NCBI GenBank assembly: GCA_029747015.1
Contig: JAKOGI010002708.1
Coordinates: forward strand, 15,001 to 79,000
Length of the DNA stretch: 64,000 nucleotides
From: Carnegiea gigantea
Taxonomy: Eukaryota; Streptophyta; Magnoliopsida; Caryophyllales; Cactaceae
Direction of reading: 5' to 3'
The notes beneath the pieces are model-generated. The model was given only the letters and a program-made list of their open reading frames with translations, had not been told where the DNA came from and made no database searches. The position numbers were made by a program, and so were the translations under genes. Positions 22,290-33,812 of the stretch are shown here, in pieces. Numbering within the stretch: the first letter of the stretch is position 1; each line of letters opens with the position of its first letter.

Positions 22290-23480
22290 TTAACCTGATA
22301 AAGTCATGAGAAATCACATCATAAGAAATTGGTTGTCTTATAGACTAACGCCACACTCTCTAGTGCCTTCTTTTTCGCACTGAAATTTTTACTTTTAGCC
22401 TTCGCCATCATATCTTGGCAGTCACAGTGCATCGAAATAGGAGGAATAGGCCTAGTCATTGATGGAATATCTGACACAAAATTTTTATATCACTTGGTTT
22501 CAACACATGCCACGTCCAAACCAATAAAAACAACGTCTATAATAGGGCATGTAGGAATTGTCTACTTAGCATACTTCTATGATATGGCCCCAACTCCTAA
22601 TGTAAAGACACAGCCCCTAGTAGATTTAATTTCATGTGAATCTGAGATCTAATTTGTGTCACTAAATCCCTATGAAATAGCAAGATAACCATAATCATAC
22701 AATGTAAAGTCCATGGTCCCTTTTAGGTAATGAGATACCCTTTTTACAATAAGTCAATATTCTAACCTTGGATTGTGGATATATCAAGATAGTTTACCTA
22801 ATGCAAAGGCTATGTTAGATCTAGTATAATTCATCAAATGAAACTTGGATCCATTGATTTATGGATACTTAAGTTTGAGAATAGTTTCGCCCAAAATTTT
22901 CATTAATTTTACAGGAGGGGTCAAATAGTGTGGACACGAACTTAGTAACAATTTCTGAACATAATGATCAGTGGGTCAATGGAATGCCACATTCATTTCT
23001 CACCAATTTAATGGCCAAGATCACATAAACCGGACAGAAGTCCATGTCAAAATGCTTAAATAAGAATGATTTAGTCTCTTGAATCACGTCAAGATCTCTA
23101 CTAAAAAATAATATGTCTTCCACATATAGGCACAAAATTATTGAAACACCATTAACTTGATTCACATGATACATTTATCACCACTGTTAGTGGTAAAGCT
23201 ATTGGAAAGTATCACCTAATCATACTTCTCATACCACTGTTTAGGAACTTGTTTTAAACCATATAAAGATTTCACAAGCATACCTGCCTTTCCCTCTTGC
23301 TCGAACACAACAAAGCCCTTAGCCTGCTTCATGTAAATCTCTTCTTCTTAATATCCATTCAAGAAGGCTATCTTAACATCCATCTAATGAATATGTAACT
23401 TGCATATCGAACGATAGAAATCAATCCTCTAATAGAAGTTATCTTACAAAGAGCAGAATATGTGTCAAAAAAATCTACCC
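22290..23480 (-). pseudogene. Copia A RT C-terminus and RNase H
   Basis: RT: ILCLYVEDILFFSRD near 23130 keeps the active-site block with YVED in place of YVDD, followed by FDMDFCP. RNase H follows in pieces: IVKRVSHYLKGTMDFTLYDY, SDTNQISDSHEIKSTRGCVF, then FIGLDVAC and ISMHCDCQDMMAKAK with several stops. Further RT remnants run up to about 23480 (blocks like KMVFLNGY are degraded). The element cannot encode a working enzyme. Confidence 0.72.
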
Positions 23481-23738
23481 CTTTTACTCATATAAAACCA
23501 TGTACCATAAGTCTAGCTTTGTACTTTTCAATAGAGCCATTAGTTCTCAACTTCCTCTTAGAAATCCATTTAGACCCAATATTTTTGCAATCATGAGAAG
23601 ATTAGTCAAAATCCAAGTTTTATTTGTCAAAACAGAGTTAATCACATCATTGATAGCTTCTTTCCAAAAGTAGCCTCTGAGGCTCTCATTGCCTCTCGAT
23701 AAGTCCTAGGCTCATCCTCAAGTAAACAAGTCATAAAG

Positions 23739-25190
23739 TTAAGGCCAAATCTTTAGCAATGCTTGGTCTTTTACTCCTTCTTGTGGAACATCGCTATCAA
23801 TTTCAAAATTAGGACTAAAATCCAAATTAGAGACAGACTCAATAACTTGCAAAGGAATTTTACTTTTCAAAGGAAAAATATTTTCAAAGAAAGTAGCATT
23901 CGCAGATTTTCTAACAGTATTACTATAAATTTCAGGAATCTCAGAATTTATCATTGAAAAACAATAAATAGTACTACTAGGGGCATATCGAATGAACTCA
24001 TAATAAACTGTTTTAGAACCCAATTTTCCTTTATGAACAAATGGAACTTGCACTTCAACCAAACACCTCAACACTTTGAGGTATTCTAAATTGGGCTTTC
24101 TACATATTTTTCTGCAACTCACAAGCATCGTATTAGATCTTTTATAGGAAAATTTTGTTGGAAATATGAAAAGTGCAATATAAAGCTTTACCCTGTAAAT
24201 TATCCAACAAACCTGAACTGATTAACATAGCAGTATCATTGTCACTTAGGGTTTGATTCTTTCTTTCTCACATCCATTAGATTGAGATGTGTATCCAACG
24301 TCACTTGGTGTATCTCTCCATGATCTTCATAGTATTGATCAGTCTCCATTGACGCACACTCATTATGTATGTCTGCTTGTATTCTCCATCTCAACTTTGT
24401 ACACCTTAGGTTCGTCAAACATGTCATTCTTATGAGTAAGCAAATAAACATAGTAATGCTGATAGAAGTCATCAACAAATTTTATAAAATATCTTTTCCA
24501 CCATGAATTACTATTTTACTGTACTCTTGTATGTCCTATGAATCAATTCAAGCAACTTGGTATTCTTTTTCGACAACTAAGTTAAAATGCTTTCTAGGTT
24601 GTTTAGACTAAACACATAGATACTTGGCATTTTTCTTCTACATTAACATATGCTTTGGGAATTAGCCCTAGGTCTATCATGTATCTAATTGACTGTAAGT
24701 TCATGTTTCAAGTCTGCCATGCCAAATAAAACTTTCAACGTTTAAAAGAAGTAATGAACTATTGCTTACCTTATTCACTTTAGGACCAAAGACATTCGAC
24801 TTAAACGAGCCATCACTGAAATAAGGTTTGTATATTACAGAACCATATCTAGTAATCACAACTTTATTGGATGCAAAAAGAACTTTATAATGAAGTTGAT
24901 TTAACTTGGAGATACTAACAAGATTTCTCCTAATACTAGGAACATGATACACACCATTCAACTTAAGAAATTACCAGGCGACAATTTTAATTTAACACGG
25001 TCTACTCTTGACACATTATCAATATTGCCATTTTCCATCCTCATAGTTTTATTAGATGACTTGTTATAGGAACAGAGATACCTCAATTAGCATGAAAATG
25101 AACATTAGCACCCGAATTGAAAATTAGCACCCTAATCCATAAACCAATCATTATTATCACAAATGGCATATAACTCGGGGTTAAAAACAA
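23739..25190 (-). pseudogene. Copia A protease remnant and integrase
   Basis: The downstream part (24128-23739) reads RKPNLEYLKVLRCLVEV, then KLGSKTVYYEFIRYA and ATFFENIFPLKSK, the integrase C-terminal region of Copia. The upstream part (24961-24701) reads NGVYHVPSIRRNLVSISKLN, the protease/pre-integrase linker, and ends in FIWHGRLE, the start of the HHCC region. A degraded protease motif DNNDWFMD precedes it near 25150. The central integrase core at 24130-24700 is heavily damaged. Confidence 0.7.
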
Positions 25191-25326
25191 CTTTTACATT
25201 CTTAACCCTACGAATGATGCTAAAAATAAGAAATAAATATACCAACGTATATCACAATTTAATTTGGTTCTTGCAGTAATGTCAAAACACATTGGTAAAC
25301 ACAACCAGTAACTCTTTGTCTCGAAT

Positions 25327-25580
25327 TGAACAAAAGCAAGAATGTTTGTGTTTGTTTCCAATAGCAATCAATTGTTCATTGCCTTGCTCCTTCATCACAC
25401 TACATATGCTCCATAAATAATAGGGAATATATACCAGCCCTAGCTTGTCTCCTAAGCTAGCTAAAACCAAAAATAGGAAAAGATAAGGCAATCAAAAATC
25501 TTTCCTCAGTACAATACTAATATCACAAGACTTCTACATACAATAATATTCTATGAACAATAAGATTTTAGGCTATAATG
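25327..25580 (-). repeat. Copia B 3' LTR
   Basis: Starts tgaacaaaagcaag and ends ggctataatg. The partner ends ggccataaca, so the terminal CA has decayed to TG here. The polypurine tract lies next to it (minus strand CTTGAGGGGGGAG, 25581-25593). Confidence 0.82.
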
Positions 25581-25681
25581 CTCCCCCCTCAAGTTAGTGC
25601 ATGAGGATGAATCAGGCCCAACTTGTCTCATAAATGCAGAAATTGCTTGGTTCTCAGGGCTTTAGTGAACACATCTGCTGG

Positions 25682-26110
25682 CTATCCCTTGGACAGGAGA
25701 TAAGAAAGTACTAGATCAGCTTGAACAAGTCTTTCACGAATAAAATAGCAGTCAATTTCAATATGCTTTGTTCGCTCATGAAATACTGGATTCTTAACAT
25801 TATGCATTACGGCCTGGCTATCATAGAATAATTTCATTTGTTGAACATGAAAGACACCCAAATAGGTCAATAAGGACTTGAGCCAAATAAGCTCAATTAT
25901 AGTAGCTGCCATAGAATAATACTCAACCTTAGTTGAAGAATGAGAAATTGTGGATTGTTCTTATTCTTCTAAGAAATGGGCGACCTTCCAAGAATCATAA
26001 AATACCCAGTCAAGGATCTTCAAGTAAAAGGACATACTCCCTAATTAGAATTACAATAGGCATATATATTCAAATCACTTTCGCCTCGTAACAAAATACC
26101 CATGCCTAGA
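25682..26110 (-). pseudogene. Copia B RNase H
   Basis: The ORF 25912-25682 shows MAATIIELIWLKSLL (after the AEAEY block, which lies just upstream at about 25925), LFYDSQAVMHNVKNPVFHER and TKHIEIDCYFIRE, the C-terminal half of Copia RNase H. The catalytic DNQ-type Asp is present as DSQ. The N-terminal half, up to about 26110, is degraded by frameshifts. Confidence 0.78.
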
Positions 26111-26238
26111 CTGCCTTTATGATATCATAATACCCTGTGGAATGCTTAGAAAGGCTTGACCCGCATGTTCTGCATGAACTAAGAGAGCACATATGCTGCA
26201 TAAGAGAGCTTTGGATGAGTGATGGCGAGGTAGATGAA

Positions 26239-27018
26239 TCAACCAATGAGTCGCCTATAGTATGTAGCATCATCAAGAAGGTCACCAAATGCAAGTGTTA
26301 GTTTATGGTTTTCCTCCATTAGAGGGTCAATAAGTTTTCCACCAAGTAGTCCGCATTCATCAACTATTTCAAGTGCATATTTCCGCTGACATAGAAAAAG
26401 TCTTGTTGGTCCACGTGCCACCTCGATCCCTAGAAAATATTTTAAGTGTCCAAGGTCCTTAATATGAAAACAGTTATTCAAGTAATCCTTGAACTCTTGT
26501 CATGCTGCAGCATTGTTACCTATTAAGATGATATCATCCACATATACCAACACTCCTAAGAACACAGTACCTTTGCAATTGGTGAATAAAGAATAGTCAG
26601 CATAGGATCATATAAAGTTATAAGCTTCCAATTTTTTAGATAGCTTTGCAAACCGTTGTCGGGGCACTTGCTTTAATCCATAAAGTGACTTTCTTAGCTT
26701 GAACACTTTCTGTGCCCCTCTAGGAGAAAAACCAGGTGGTGGTTTCATATATACCTATTCATGGAGGTTACCATGCAGAAAAGCATTATTCACGTCCAAA
26801 CGATTAAGCTCCCATCCTTTTACAACTACTACGGAAAGAAAAACTTGAACACTTCTCACTTTTTCCACGGGAGCAAACGTCTGGTTGTAATCAAGCCCCG
26901 CTACTTGATGATCTTCTCTAACAACCAAATGGGCCTTGTAGTACTTGATGGATCCGTCAGACTTGTATTTCACTCGATATAACCATTTGCAACTAATGGA
27001 CTTCTTTCCAGGAGGCAA
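26239..27018 (-). pseudogene. Copia B reverse transcriptase
   Basis: The first part (27018-26755) reads CKWLYRVKYKSDGSIKYYKA, DYNQTFAPVEK and LDVNNAFLHGNLHE. A second part reads, on the minus strand near 26550, VYVDDIIL, the active site. A third part (26481-26239) reads FHIKDLGHLKYFLGIEVAR and TYYRRLIG. Stops and frame changes separate the parts. One of the stops, after LHE, falls at a position normally occupied by an amino acid. Confidence 0.82.
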
Positions 27019-27453
27019 GTCTTGAATTGTCCATGTTTGATTTTCTTCGAGGGACTATATTTCTTCTCCCATGGCATGTCTCCACTTCGGTTCCTATGCT
27101 GCATTAAGATCATGCCTAGGTTCCACAATTTTTGTAATAGCAACTAGAAAATTCTGATGAGTAGAAGAAAAATTATTGCATGTGACATAATTTACTATGG
27201 GATAATAGGTACCTGAGAAGCCATGATGAGAGGATGTAGATGCGAAGGGGTCCTTTCAATGAGCATTTAAGCAAACATAGTCATTGAGGTATTGAGGAGG
27301 CTATTTCGTACGTTCACTGAATCGTAGAGGAGCTAGGTTGGGCACGGGTGGAAGCACAGTGCTCCCTTTGTAAATCTACGAACTGTCACCGAGGATAGGC
27401 CTAGCTGGTGACTCGCTTGTTGTCCCAGCATGTGGCCTAAGTATGTCTGCTGC

Positions 27454-28200
27454 CTAGATTGTGCCCAGACTTGGTTCTGAGCCCTCATGTTGGGCCTTGG
27501 AATTGACTTGCTCCATCTTGAATGCTCGTGGCTCCTCTTCATCCAACATCTTTTCGTAGTAATGTTCCAAATTCCCCTTTTCTGCTAAGGTTCCTGTAGT
27601 AGAAGGAAATATATTTTCATAAAAAGTAACATCTCGACTTACGAAAATTTCCTTAGTCTCCAAGTCATATAGTTTTGATCCTTTCTTCCCAAATGGATAA
27701 CCCACAAATATGCATTTTTGACTTCGAGCCCCAAACTTGTCTTTTCACTTGTTCTTTAGTTTTACACAATATAGAAACCCAAAATCACGAATAATTTCAT
27801 AGGAAGGTTGAGACTCAAACAAGCACTCATAAGGTGTCTTGCCCTTAAGCAATTTTGTGGGAGTTCTGTTTATTAAATATGCCACTGTCAGAACACATTC
27901 CCCCCAGAAATATATTGGTAAGGAGACATGCAACCAAAGGACCTAAGCAACATTTAAGACATGTCTATGCTTTGTTTCAACTCTTCCATTTTGTGTGGAG
28001 TGTCCACACAACTTGTTTGATGAATTATCTCGAGTTGAGGTGAACTCACGTCCATTGGCACTATGAATGATTTTAACATCTTTATCAAACTGGGTTTCAG
28101 CTAGACTCACAAAGCTTTGTAACAATTTGCTAGCTTCTCCTTTTCTCGCATCAAATAAGCCCAGACTGCTCTACTAGTGGTCATCAATAATCGTTAAGAA
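27454..28200 (-). pseudogene. Copia B integrase
   Basis: Three fragments in order: DVKIIHSANGREFTS (the core SDNGxEF block, with the Asp changed to Ala) with a damaged NGRVETKHRH (normally NG-VERKHRH, catalytic Glu); then FWGECVLTVAYLINRTPT and LKGKTPYECLF; then MGYPFGKKGSKLYDLETKEIFVSRDV. The HHCC region is not clear. The core lacks an intact catalytic triad. Confidence 0.78.
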
Positions 28201-28518
28201 GTAACTTGCCCCACAAAGAGATGGTACTCAATAAGCCCCCCAAATATCAACATATGAGTTCGAAAATATTAGCAGCTTCACTTTCACTTAAGGAAAAAGG
28301 ACATCAAGTTTGTTTACACTAAAGCATACATCACTTGGCTCTTTATTTTCATAACTAATACTAAAATTTAAATTCTTCATAAGTGAATTAACCACTCTCT
28401 TGATGGATGATCAAGACATCAATGCCATAGATCACTAAGTCTAACTAGGCATACTTATTTCGTCAAGTCTGGCACCTCTTTGTTCATAAAGACCCCTCCT
28501 TTGACTCTACTCATCCAA

Positions 28519-28824
28519 TTAGGCTCCTCGAGATACGGTCCTGCACCACATAGAATCAGTGAATGTCACAACACAATTAGATTCCTTACTCAATTGATAA
28601 ATGGAAATCAAATTGTAGATTAGCTTAGGAACAAAAAGAACGCCTTTTAGTTTTAGATTTGGACCCAAGTCCATGGTTCCTGTTTTCTTTGCTATAGCTT
28701 GATTTCCATCGGGGATTCCAACCATAATAGGTTTGATATTATGAACATCTTTGAGGAGATCATATACTCCTGTCATATAACACGAGGCATCGGTATCAAA
28801 TAACCATTCTCCTTTACCTAACAA
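28519..28824 (-). pseudogene. Copia B protease
   Basis: WLFDTDASCYMTG is the protease block, with DTDAS in place of the usual DSGAS, so the active-site Gly is changed. It is followed by GTMDLGPNLKLKGVLFVPKL and YNLISIYQLSKE, the linker to the pre-integrase region. Confidence 0.75.
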
Positions 28825-29410
28825 TCTCTCATTCTCTCACACCTACCTTTAGGTGTTTCAATAATGCTTAGGATTCATTGCACTTGCTCAGCTGTGAACC
28901 CGGGTATCGGTATCTCACTTACTTCTCCTGTTCTAGCTGTCGAATAGTTGGCAGTCACAGCATACAGTACTTCTCCTTGCCCAGCACTGCCTGAGCTGCT
29001 ACTGCGGCGACCTCGACCTTGGCCTCTCCCTCTACCTCGGGTTCCCCACCCTGTAGGGTACCTAATGATTTTAACGCATCTCGACTCTTCATAACCTACT
29101 CGACCATAATGTTTGCAAGGGGTCTCTCACTTGTTGCCTATACCCTAGTGTCTGAATTGACCACAAAGGTTGCTGCTTCGCTCTGCTCATCCTTAGTTAT
29201 CATATATTTTTATGGTTCTCCTCTTGGGAGACCATAGTGAATATGTTGTCAAGTGAGGGCATATATCCAAGTAAACGTCATGGTTTAGCCCTATCAAAAA
29301 TTGATGGGCTTTCTCTTCTTAGGCTACCTTCACCAACTTTGCATTAATTCTGCACTCACACTTGCACACCTTGTGCAATAAGGAGCACATACTTGATTTT
29401 CTAACTCACT

Positions 29411-29842
29411 TCAGAGACTCATTAGTTTTGCATAGAAATTAACAACTTCCATGTCCCCTTGTTTGCACTTGGCCACACTAGCCTTTAACCGATGTATTTT
29501 AGGTATATTGGTTACGGCATAGCGTTGTTCCAAGTTCTTCCACATAGCCTCCGCGATATCCACGAATGTTATAGTCGACCTTAGATTGGGTTCGATGACA
29601 TTCATAATCCATGAACAGATCATGAAGTTTACCGTCTCCCATGCTTGTAATTCGCTCATATCCTCTCTGTCTTTAGGCGGGGGTTTCTTCAAGGCACCGT
29701 TAATAAAGCCTAGCTTATTTTTAGATTTGATGGCGGTTTTTATTGCTCTTTTCCAGAGATCATAATTTTTGCCGTCAAATATGACAGCTATGATCAAGAC
29801 ACCCGTCCGAAGGATGTAAGTAGTACAGTGACGGATTCTCAA
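29411..29842 (-). pseudogene. Copia B gag, N-terminal part
   Basis: 143 codons with FDGKNYDLWKRAIKTAIKSK, LGFINGALKKP, AWETVNFMICSWIMNVIEP, AMWKNLEQRYAVTNIPKIHR and the end VVNFYAKLMSL. This is the Copia gag (UBN2-type) fold. A very similar gag occurs in Copia C at 42256, so elements B and C are relatives. The rest of gag, including the knuckle, is broken up between 28850 and 29410. The true start lies upstream near 29870 (a Met in the leader), in a shifted frame. Confidence 0.82.
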
Positions 29843-29877
29843 TCATGAATACCTTTCCATTCATGATTGCAATAAGA

Positions 29878-29895
29878 GCTTAGGCTCTGATAACA
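29878..29895 (-). promoter_or_regulatory. Copia B primer-binding site
   Basis: The minus strand reads TGTTATCAGAGCCTAAGC next to the LTR, a Met-tRNA type site with one change from TGGTATCAGAGC. Confidence 0.82.
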
Positions 29896-30186
29896 TGAAC
29901 GAAAGTAAGAACGTTTGTGTTCGTTTGCATGCAATAGGAACTAATTGTTCATTGCCTTGCTCTGTCATTACAAGGCTCATGCTCTATGAATAATAGGGAA
30001 TACATACCAGTCCTAGCTTGTCTCCTAAACTAGCTAAAACGAAAAATAGGAAAAGATAAGGCCATCGAAAATCATTCATAAGTACAATACCAATATCACA
30101 AGACTTCTAAATACAATAATATTCTATATCACAAGACTTATAAATACAATAATATTCTATGAACAATAATATTTCAGGCCATAACA
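29896..30186 (-). repeat. Copia B 5' LTR with internal 33-bp duplication
   Basis: Matches 25327-25580. It contains two adjacent copies (30093-30125 and 30126-30158) of a 33-bp unit starting atatcacaagactt; the other LTR has one. Confidence 0.85.
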
Positions 30187-30495
30187 AAATCAACAAACAA
30201 GGCTAGCAGGCAATCCAATAAAATACACAACTTGCTTTGTCAACAATTACATAAGCCAAGACAAGATAAGCAAACTAAATCAAGCGAAGAATGCTTGAGC
30301 AATCGTAAATTGAAACTGCTCAGTAAACTATATAATGGAATATTTCTAGCAGTAAAGCAATCATGTAAGCACATATCTCAACAAAAACTTAACCATATGA
30401 TCACAACAATCCAATTAACAAGTTAGTTATGCAGTAAAACGTATGAGATCGTATGCCAAATAATATGAAACCTATACGAGCTTCCTCTTAGACTA
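30187..30495 (-). other. Copia A leader
   Basis: About 309 bp between the upstream LTR of element A and the insertion of element B. Next to the LTR the minus strand reads TAGTCTAAGAGGAAGCTC, which may be a decayed primer site. No gag sequence was recognised. Confidence 0.45.
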
Positions 30496-31483
30496 TGGGA
30501 AAATAATATATAATAATACCTCAAAAATAATATTATTGATCAACCCATAAACGTATGACAATAAAGGTTGTAACAAGGTTACATATAATCAACTTAGCAC
30601 CACAAACATCAAAAAACTAGCACTTAATACACGAATATATATCAAACGAATGACTGTAACTCTTAGACATAAACAAAAAACTATCATGTTTAAACATAGC
30701 CTGATTGGTTGAAGCATACTAGGCGCTTTCCTAACATAGAAAACGCCCTATTGCACTAGTTGATGATTGTATAAATGTGATCCTTTCCTAAGATACAGCA
30801 ATCCATAGAATCCTTCAATGCATCAAGAGGTGTAACAAACCGCCTACTTAATGCTAGAAAATAATAGTTTTGGCACTACAAAATAATAATATTTGTATGA
30901 AAGAGATTTAAGCAGAATTTAGAAAACTCTGAAAGACCTTTTATTGTAATTACGAGCTAGTGCAGAAGAATATTATTTAGTAAAGGAAGGCTCAGACTCT
31001 AGAAGATAATATGTAATATACAAATCCGAACGTACAAGGACCAGTAACTCAAAACCAAGGCCGCCAAAGTCAAATAGAATATTGACCAAAAAAAACCACT
31101 AAAAGTGATTCAATACAAACAACCCAAGTATTTTGCACTATAAATCAATCAAATGGAAAAGACGGAATGTGATTTGGACGCCTCGCAACGAACCAGAATG
31201 TCCTGGGCACTCATGAGCAAAAGTACTTGAAAGAGAATAATTAACTGTTAGCTCCCTTTAAAACAGGAAATGGAAGCTAAATACAAGGGATCCCCATAAT
31301 CACCTTCCATTAACAACATTATCACAGTTAAAAACTCACAAAATAATCGATAATAAATATCGAACTTTATCAACTCTTAAAGAGTCAAAATAATCGATAA
31401 TAAATATCGAACTTTATCAACTCTTAAAAGAGTCAAAGACGCTGCTTATTAATGGATAAAAAATAGGAATCAATCGACCCTAG
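30496..31483 (-). repeat. Copia A upstream LTR, first segment
   Basis: Homologous to 20583-21490. It contains a local tandem repeat of a 52-bp unit (caaaataatcgataataaatatcg-type) at about 31337-31435, absent from the other LTR. It is interrupted after 31483 by an insertion and resumes at 32752-32842. Confidence 0.72.
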
Positions 31484-32294
31484 GCTTTGTTTGGCAATAG
31501 TGGTTTAGGTGCCATATATTGTTTTGACTAAGTCAAAACCATATGTCCCTAAATCAAACTTTTCGATAAATGAACATACGACACTAGCAAACGATGGTTT
31601 TTGAAGCGTTTGCAAACGTTGAAGTTGTTAATGTCTAATGGATTAGATGAGCTTGTCAATACTTGCATGCCCGAAACGCTCATAATTAAGGCTCTGTTCA
31701 ACGAAATTAGTTGTTTAGGTAGTGGATAACGGTTTTATTTAGCTATTAACGGATAGTTATTTAGATGAGCAATCGAAGCAAATGTGCATGGTAGAGTTTG
31801 TTCTTGGGCTAACTAGTTAATGTAAACTGGTATAAAAAGATATAGGTAATTTCCGAAGATAAAATTTCAAAAGCGTATTCTTGACCGGAAAATATGAAAT
31901 TTACTATTGAATGCCAAAAGCTAATATTGTTAACTTTTCAAAAACACTACTTGAAATGTTAAATGCTACTTGAAATGATGGTCTAAACATTATGTTACTG
32001 AATACTAAGAATTGACTAATTAATATATTTACTCCGTCACAATGTTAAATATTACTCAAAACGTTGTTGCCGAATACAATCTAAGTCTTTCCGTATACAC
32101 CTTTGATCATTGCTAATTTGTCTTATGCTTTCCCAGCACAGTCATACAACATTGATTTTCATTCATTATTAATTGGGCGCCCCGTGAGCGTGTGCTTGAG
32201 TGGAAGAAGTCCCCTACAATATTTTGATGTTAATGATAAATTAGAAAATAAAATTATATGTACTTATATTTTGATGGCGGCGACGACGATGATG

Positions 32295-32325
<31 letters not shown>

Positions 32326-32751
32326 GATGGCGTAGTGGGAGAGTTGCACCTTTCAATAATTAACGGATGCTGAATCCTTTTAGATGTACGAAGGAGTTAG
32401 CCTCTTCCCACGAGGCCAATAGGGTAGCACCCATGAGTTTAGGGTCCTTGTTGGGCGACCTTTTCTTCTCCTTCTGGACCACGGAGATGACGACGATGAC
32501 TACTAGTACTAATAATAATACAACAATAACAATGACAATAATAATAATAATAATGATAATAATAATAATATCCTTTTACGTTATTTCTAATTTAACAGCT
32601 AGTTTTACTGAGCATATTTACCCTTGGTCCATTATCTAAACCACTAAATGCTGATAGCTAAATTAAAACAGTCATTTATTATCTAAACTGCTATCAGCTG
32701 GCTAAACTACTTTAACCTATTCAAACAACTATTTTAGCTTAACATGGTCTT
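31484..32751. mobile_element. Insertion in Copia A LTR, possibly hAT-like
   Basis: About 1.27 kb with no counterpart in the other LTR of element A; boundaries come from that comparison. The left end reads ggctttgtttggcaatagtgg. The complement of the right side has gttgtttgaatagg and tagtttagcc, giving a weak terminal inverted match typical of hAT-like MITE families with a TTTGGCAA core. It contains two clusters of ATA/GAT trinucleotide repeats (32282-32324 and 32487-32571). No transposase ORF and no clear target repeat. Confidence 0.5.
32282..32571. repeat. Two trinucleotide microsatellite clusters
   Basis: (GAC/GAT/AAT)n at 32282-32324 and again at 32487-32571, separated by about 160 bp of non-repetitive, moderately GC-rich sequence. 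Both runs grade from GAC/GAT to AAT in the same direction. Confidence 0.85.
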
Positions 32752-32842
32752 GATAATCCCTCAACAAACAATAAGTAATTTAACAGTTCAAAATAATAAT
32801 TAAAAAGATTTTTGATTTTCAGATTATACAAAAATTTCAACA
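32752..32842 (-). repeat. Copia A upstream LTR, remaining segment
   Basis: Resumes the LTR alignment (ttgataatccctcaacaaac against ctcattaatcccccaataaac at about 21498) and ends TTCAACA. Confidence 0.7.
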
Positions 32843-32881
32843 GTGTGGGTGTATAACTGGACTATTGGGGCCAAGTTTAGG

Positions 32882-33213
32882 TAGACCTGACAAAACTGAC
32901 CCGAGATCTGAGACCAGAACGAACGACCTGAATCCATACATGACCCGACACCCGAAATATGTTCACCCGAAAGTGGACCCGAAATCCGAAGTGACCCGAA
33001 CTGAACCATACCCGACCCGAAATTTTCAACGAAGTTGCTTATTTTGGCATGATGAGCGTATTTGACCAAAAATTGATTGACCCGAAACCGACCCGAACCG
33101 AACCATACCTGACCCAAACCGAAACGACCCGAAATGTCATTTAACCCGAACATGACCTAACCCGAACTTGACCCGACCTATACTCAAACCGAATAACCCA
33201 TTTGCCAAGTCTA
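32882..33213. mobile_element. hAT-type MITE made of CCCGAA motifs
   Basis: 332 bp flanked by the exact 8-bp direct repeat AGTTTAGG (32874-32881 and 33214-33221), the target-site length of hAT elements. The termini are inverted: TAGACCTGACAAA at the left and, on the complement, TAGACTTGGCAAA at the right (11 of 13 match). The body is unusual: about 14 CCCGA motifs, mostly in GACCCGAA or ACCCGAAC contexts, all on the same strand. No coding capacity. Confidence 0.85.
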
Positions 33214-33221
33214 AGTTTAGG

Positions 33222-33522
33222 TAGAGCTTGTCTTGCATTTCCCCGATGTCAGACTAATGGGCCTCCTAAATAGGAACTCATGATGTTTGAATGTTTACCT
33301 CATAAAAACCGAATGTTTTTAAGTGTCTTATAATGACCTTGTTTGGGTCTTGACTAGAGCTAAGTAACAGGTCGGTTCTGATCGATTCATGCAATGAGCG
33401 AGTCAATTTTGTGTTGCCTTGACAATAGCTCATATTTACTTAAAATTGAAAAATAGCATTTTTTTTCATGCTGAAATGTCAAATCGTGTGAAGTTCGGAC
33501 CGAAATCAGTTCAATTTGTATT
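33222..33522. other. Unassigned sequence
   Basis: About 300 bp between the MITE and the next LTR. No ORF, repeat or known motif was recognised. Confidence 0.4.
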
Positions 33523-33800
33523 TGTTGGGTTTTATGGCCCAAAAATCTCGAGTATCGGCACGGGGAGCCCATGCTGCACAGACACGGGCGTGCCAAGACG
33601 AAGAGCCGAAGACGAGAGGGACAGAAAATCTTAGTCGTGCCATGTGGCACTGGGTGACCGTGCCACGTGGCACGGTCGTGCCATCGAATTCAGGGTATTG
33701 TCTTATCGTGTCGAGTTAGATTTTTCCGCTATTGTTAGTATGCTCTGTCCTCTGGCAATCGTATTTTATTAGCCTATATCGTATTTAAAAAAGTGGGAGC
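33523..33800 (+). repeat. Left LTR of the Tork-like Copia
   Basis: The start is defined by the match to 36222-36262. It contains an imperfect palindrome around gtgccacgtggcac (33658-33671). The right boundary is approximate because no primer site could be read. Confidence 0.6.
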
Positions 33801-33812
33801 TAAACGAAGGTA

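Larger units (their letters stand above)
25327..30186 (-). mobile_element. Copia element B, nested in element A
   Basis: A 4.86-kb minus-strand element with LTRs of 254 bp (25327-25580) and 291 bp (29896-30186), a Met-tRNA primer site and all pol domains in Copia order. It sits inside element A between its leader and protease. The 5' LTR is longer mainly because of a 33-bp tandem duplication. No clear 5-bp target repeat survives (cgaat on the left, aaatc on the right). The genes are broken into short frames. Confidence 0.85.
20583..32842 (-). mobile_element. Old Copia element A, with nested insertions
   Basis: Two clearly homologous but diverged blocks (20583-21576, and 30496-31483 plus 32752-32842) act as LTRs around minus-strand Copia coding remnants (RNase H, RT, integrase, protease at 22290-25190). 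The upstream LTR ends in TTCAACA at 32842. Flanks ttgtg (20578-20582) and gtgtg (32843-32847) agree at four of five bases, consistent with a decayed target repeat. Copia element B sits inside the internal region and another insertion splits the upstream LTR. Gag is not found; only about 300 bp of leader remains between the LTR and element B. The LTRs differ far more than those of the Sirevirus, so this is one of the oldest elements here. Confidence 0.8.
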
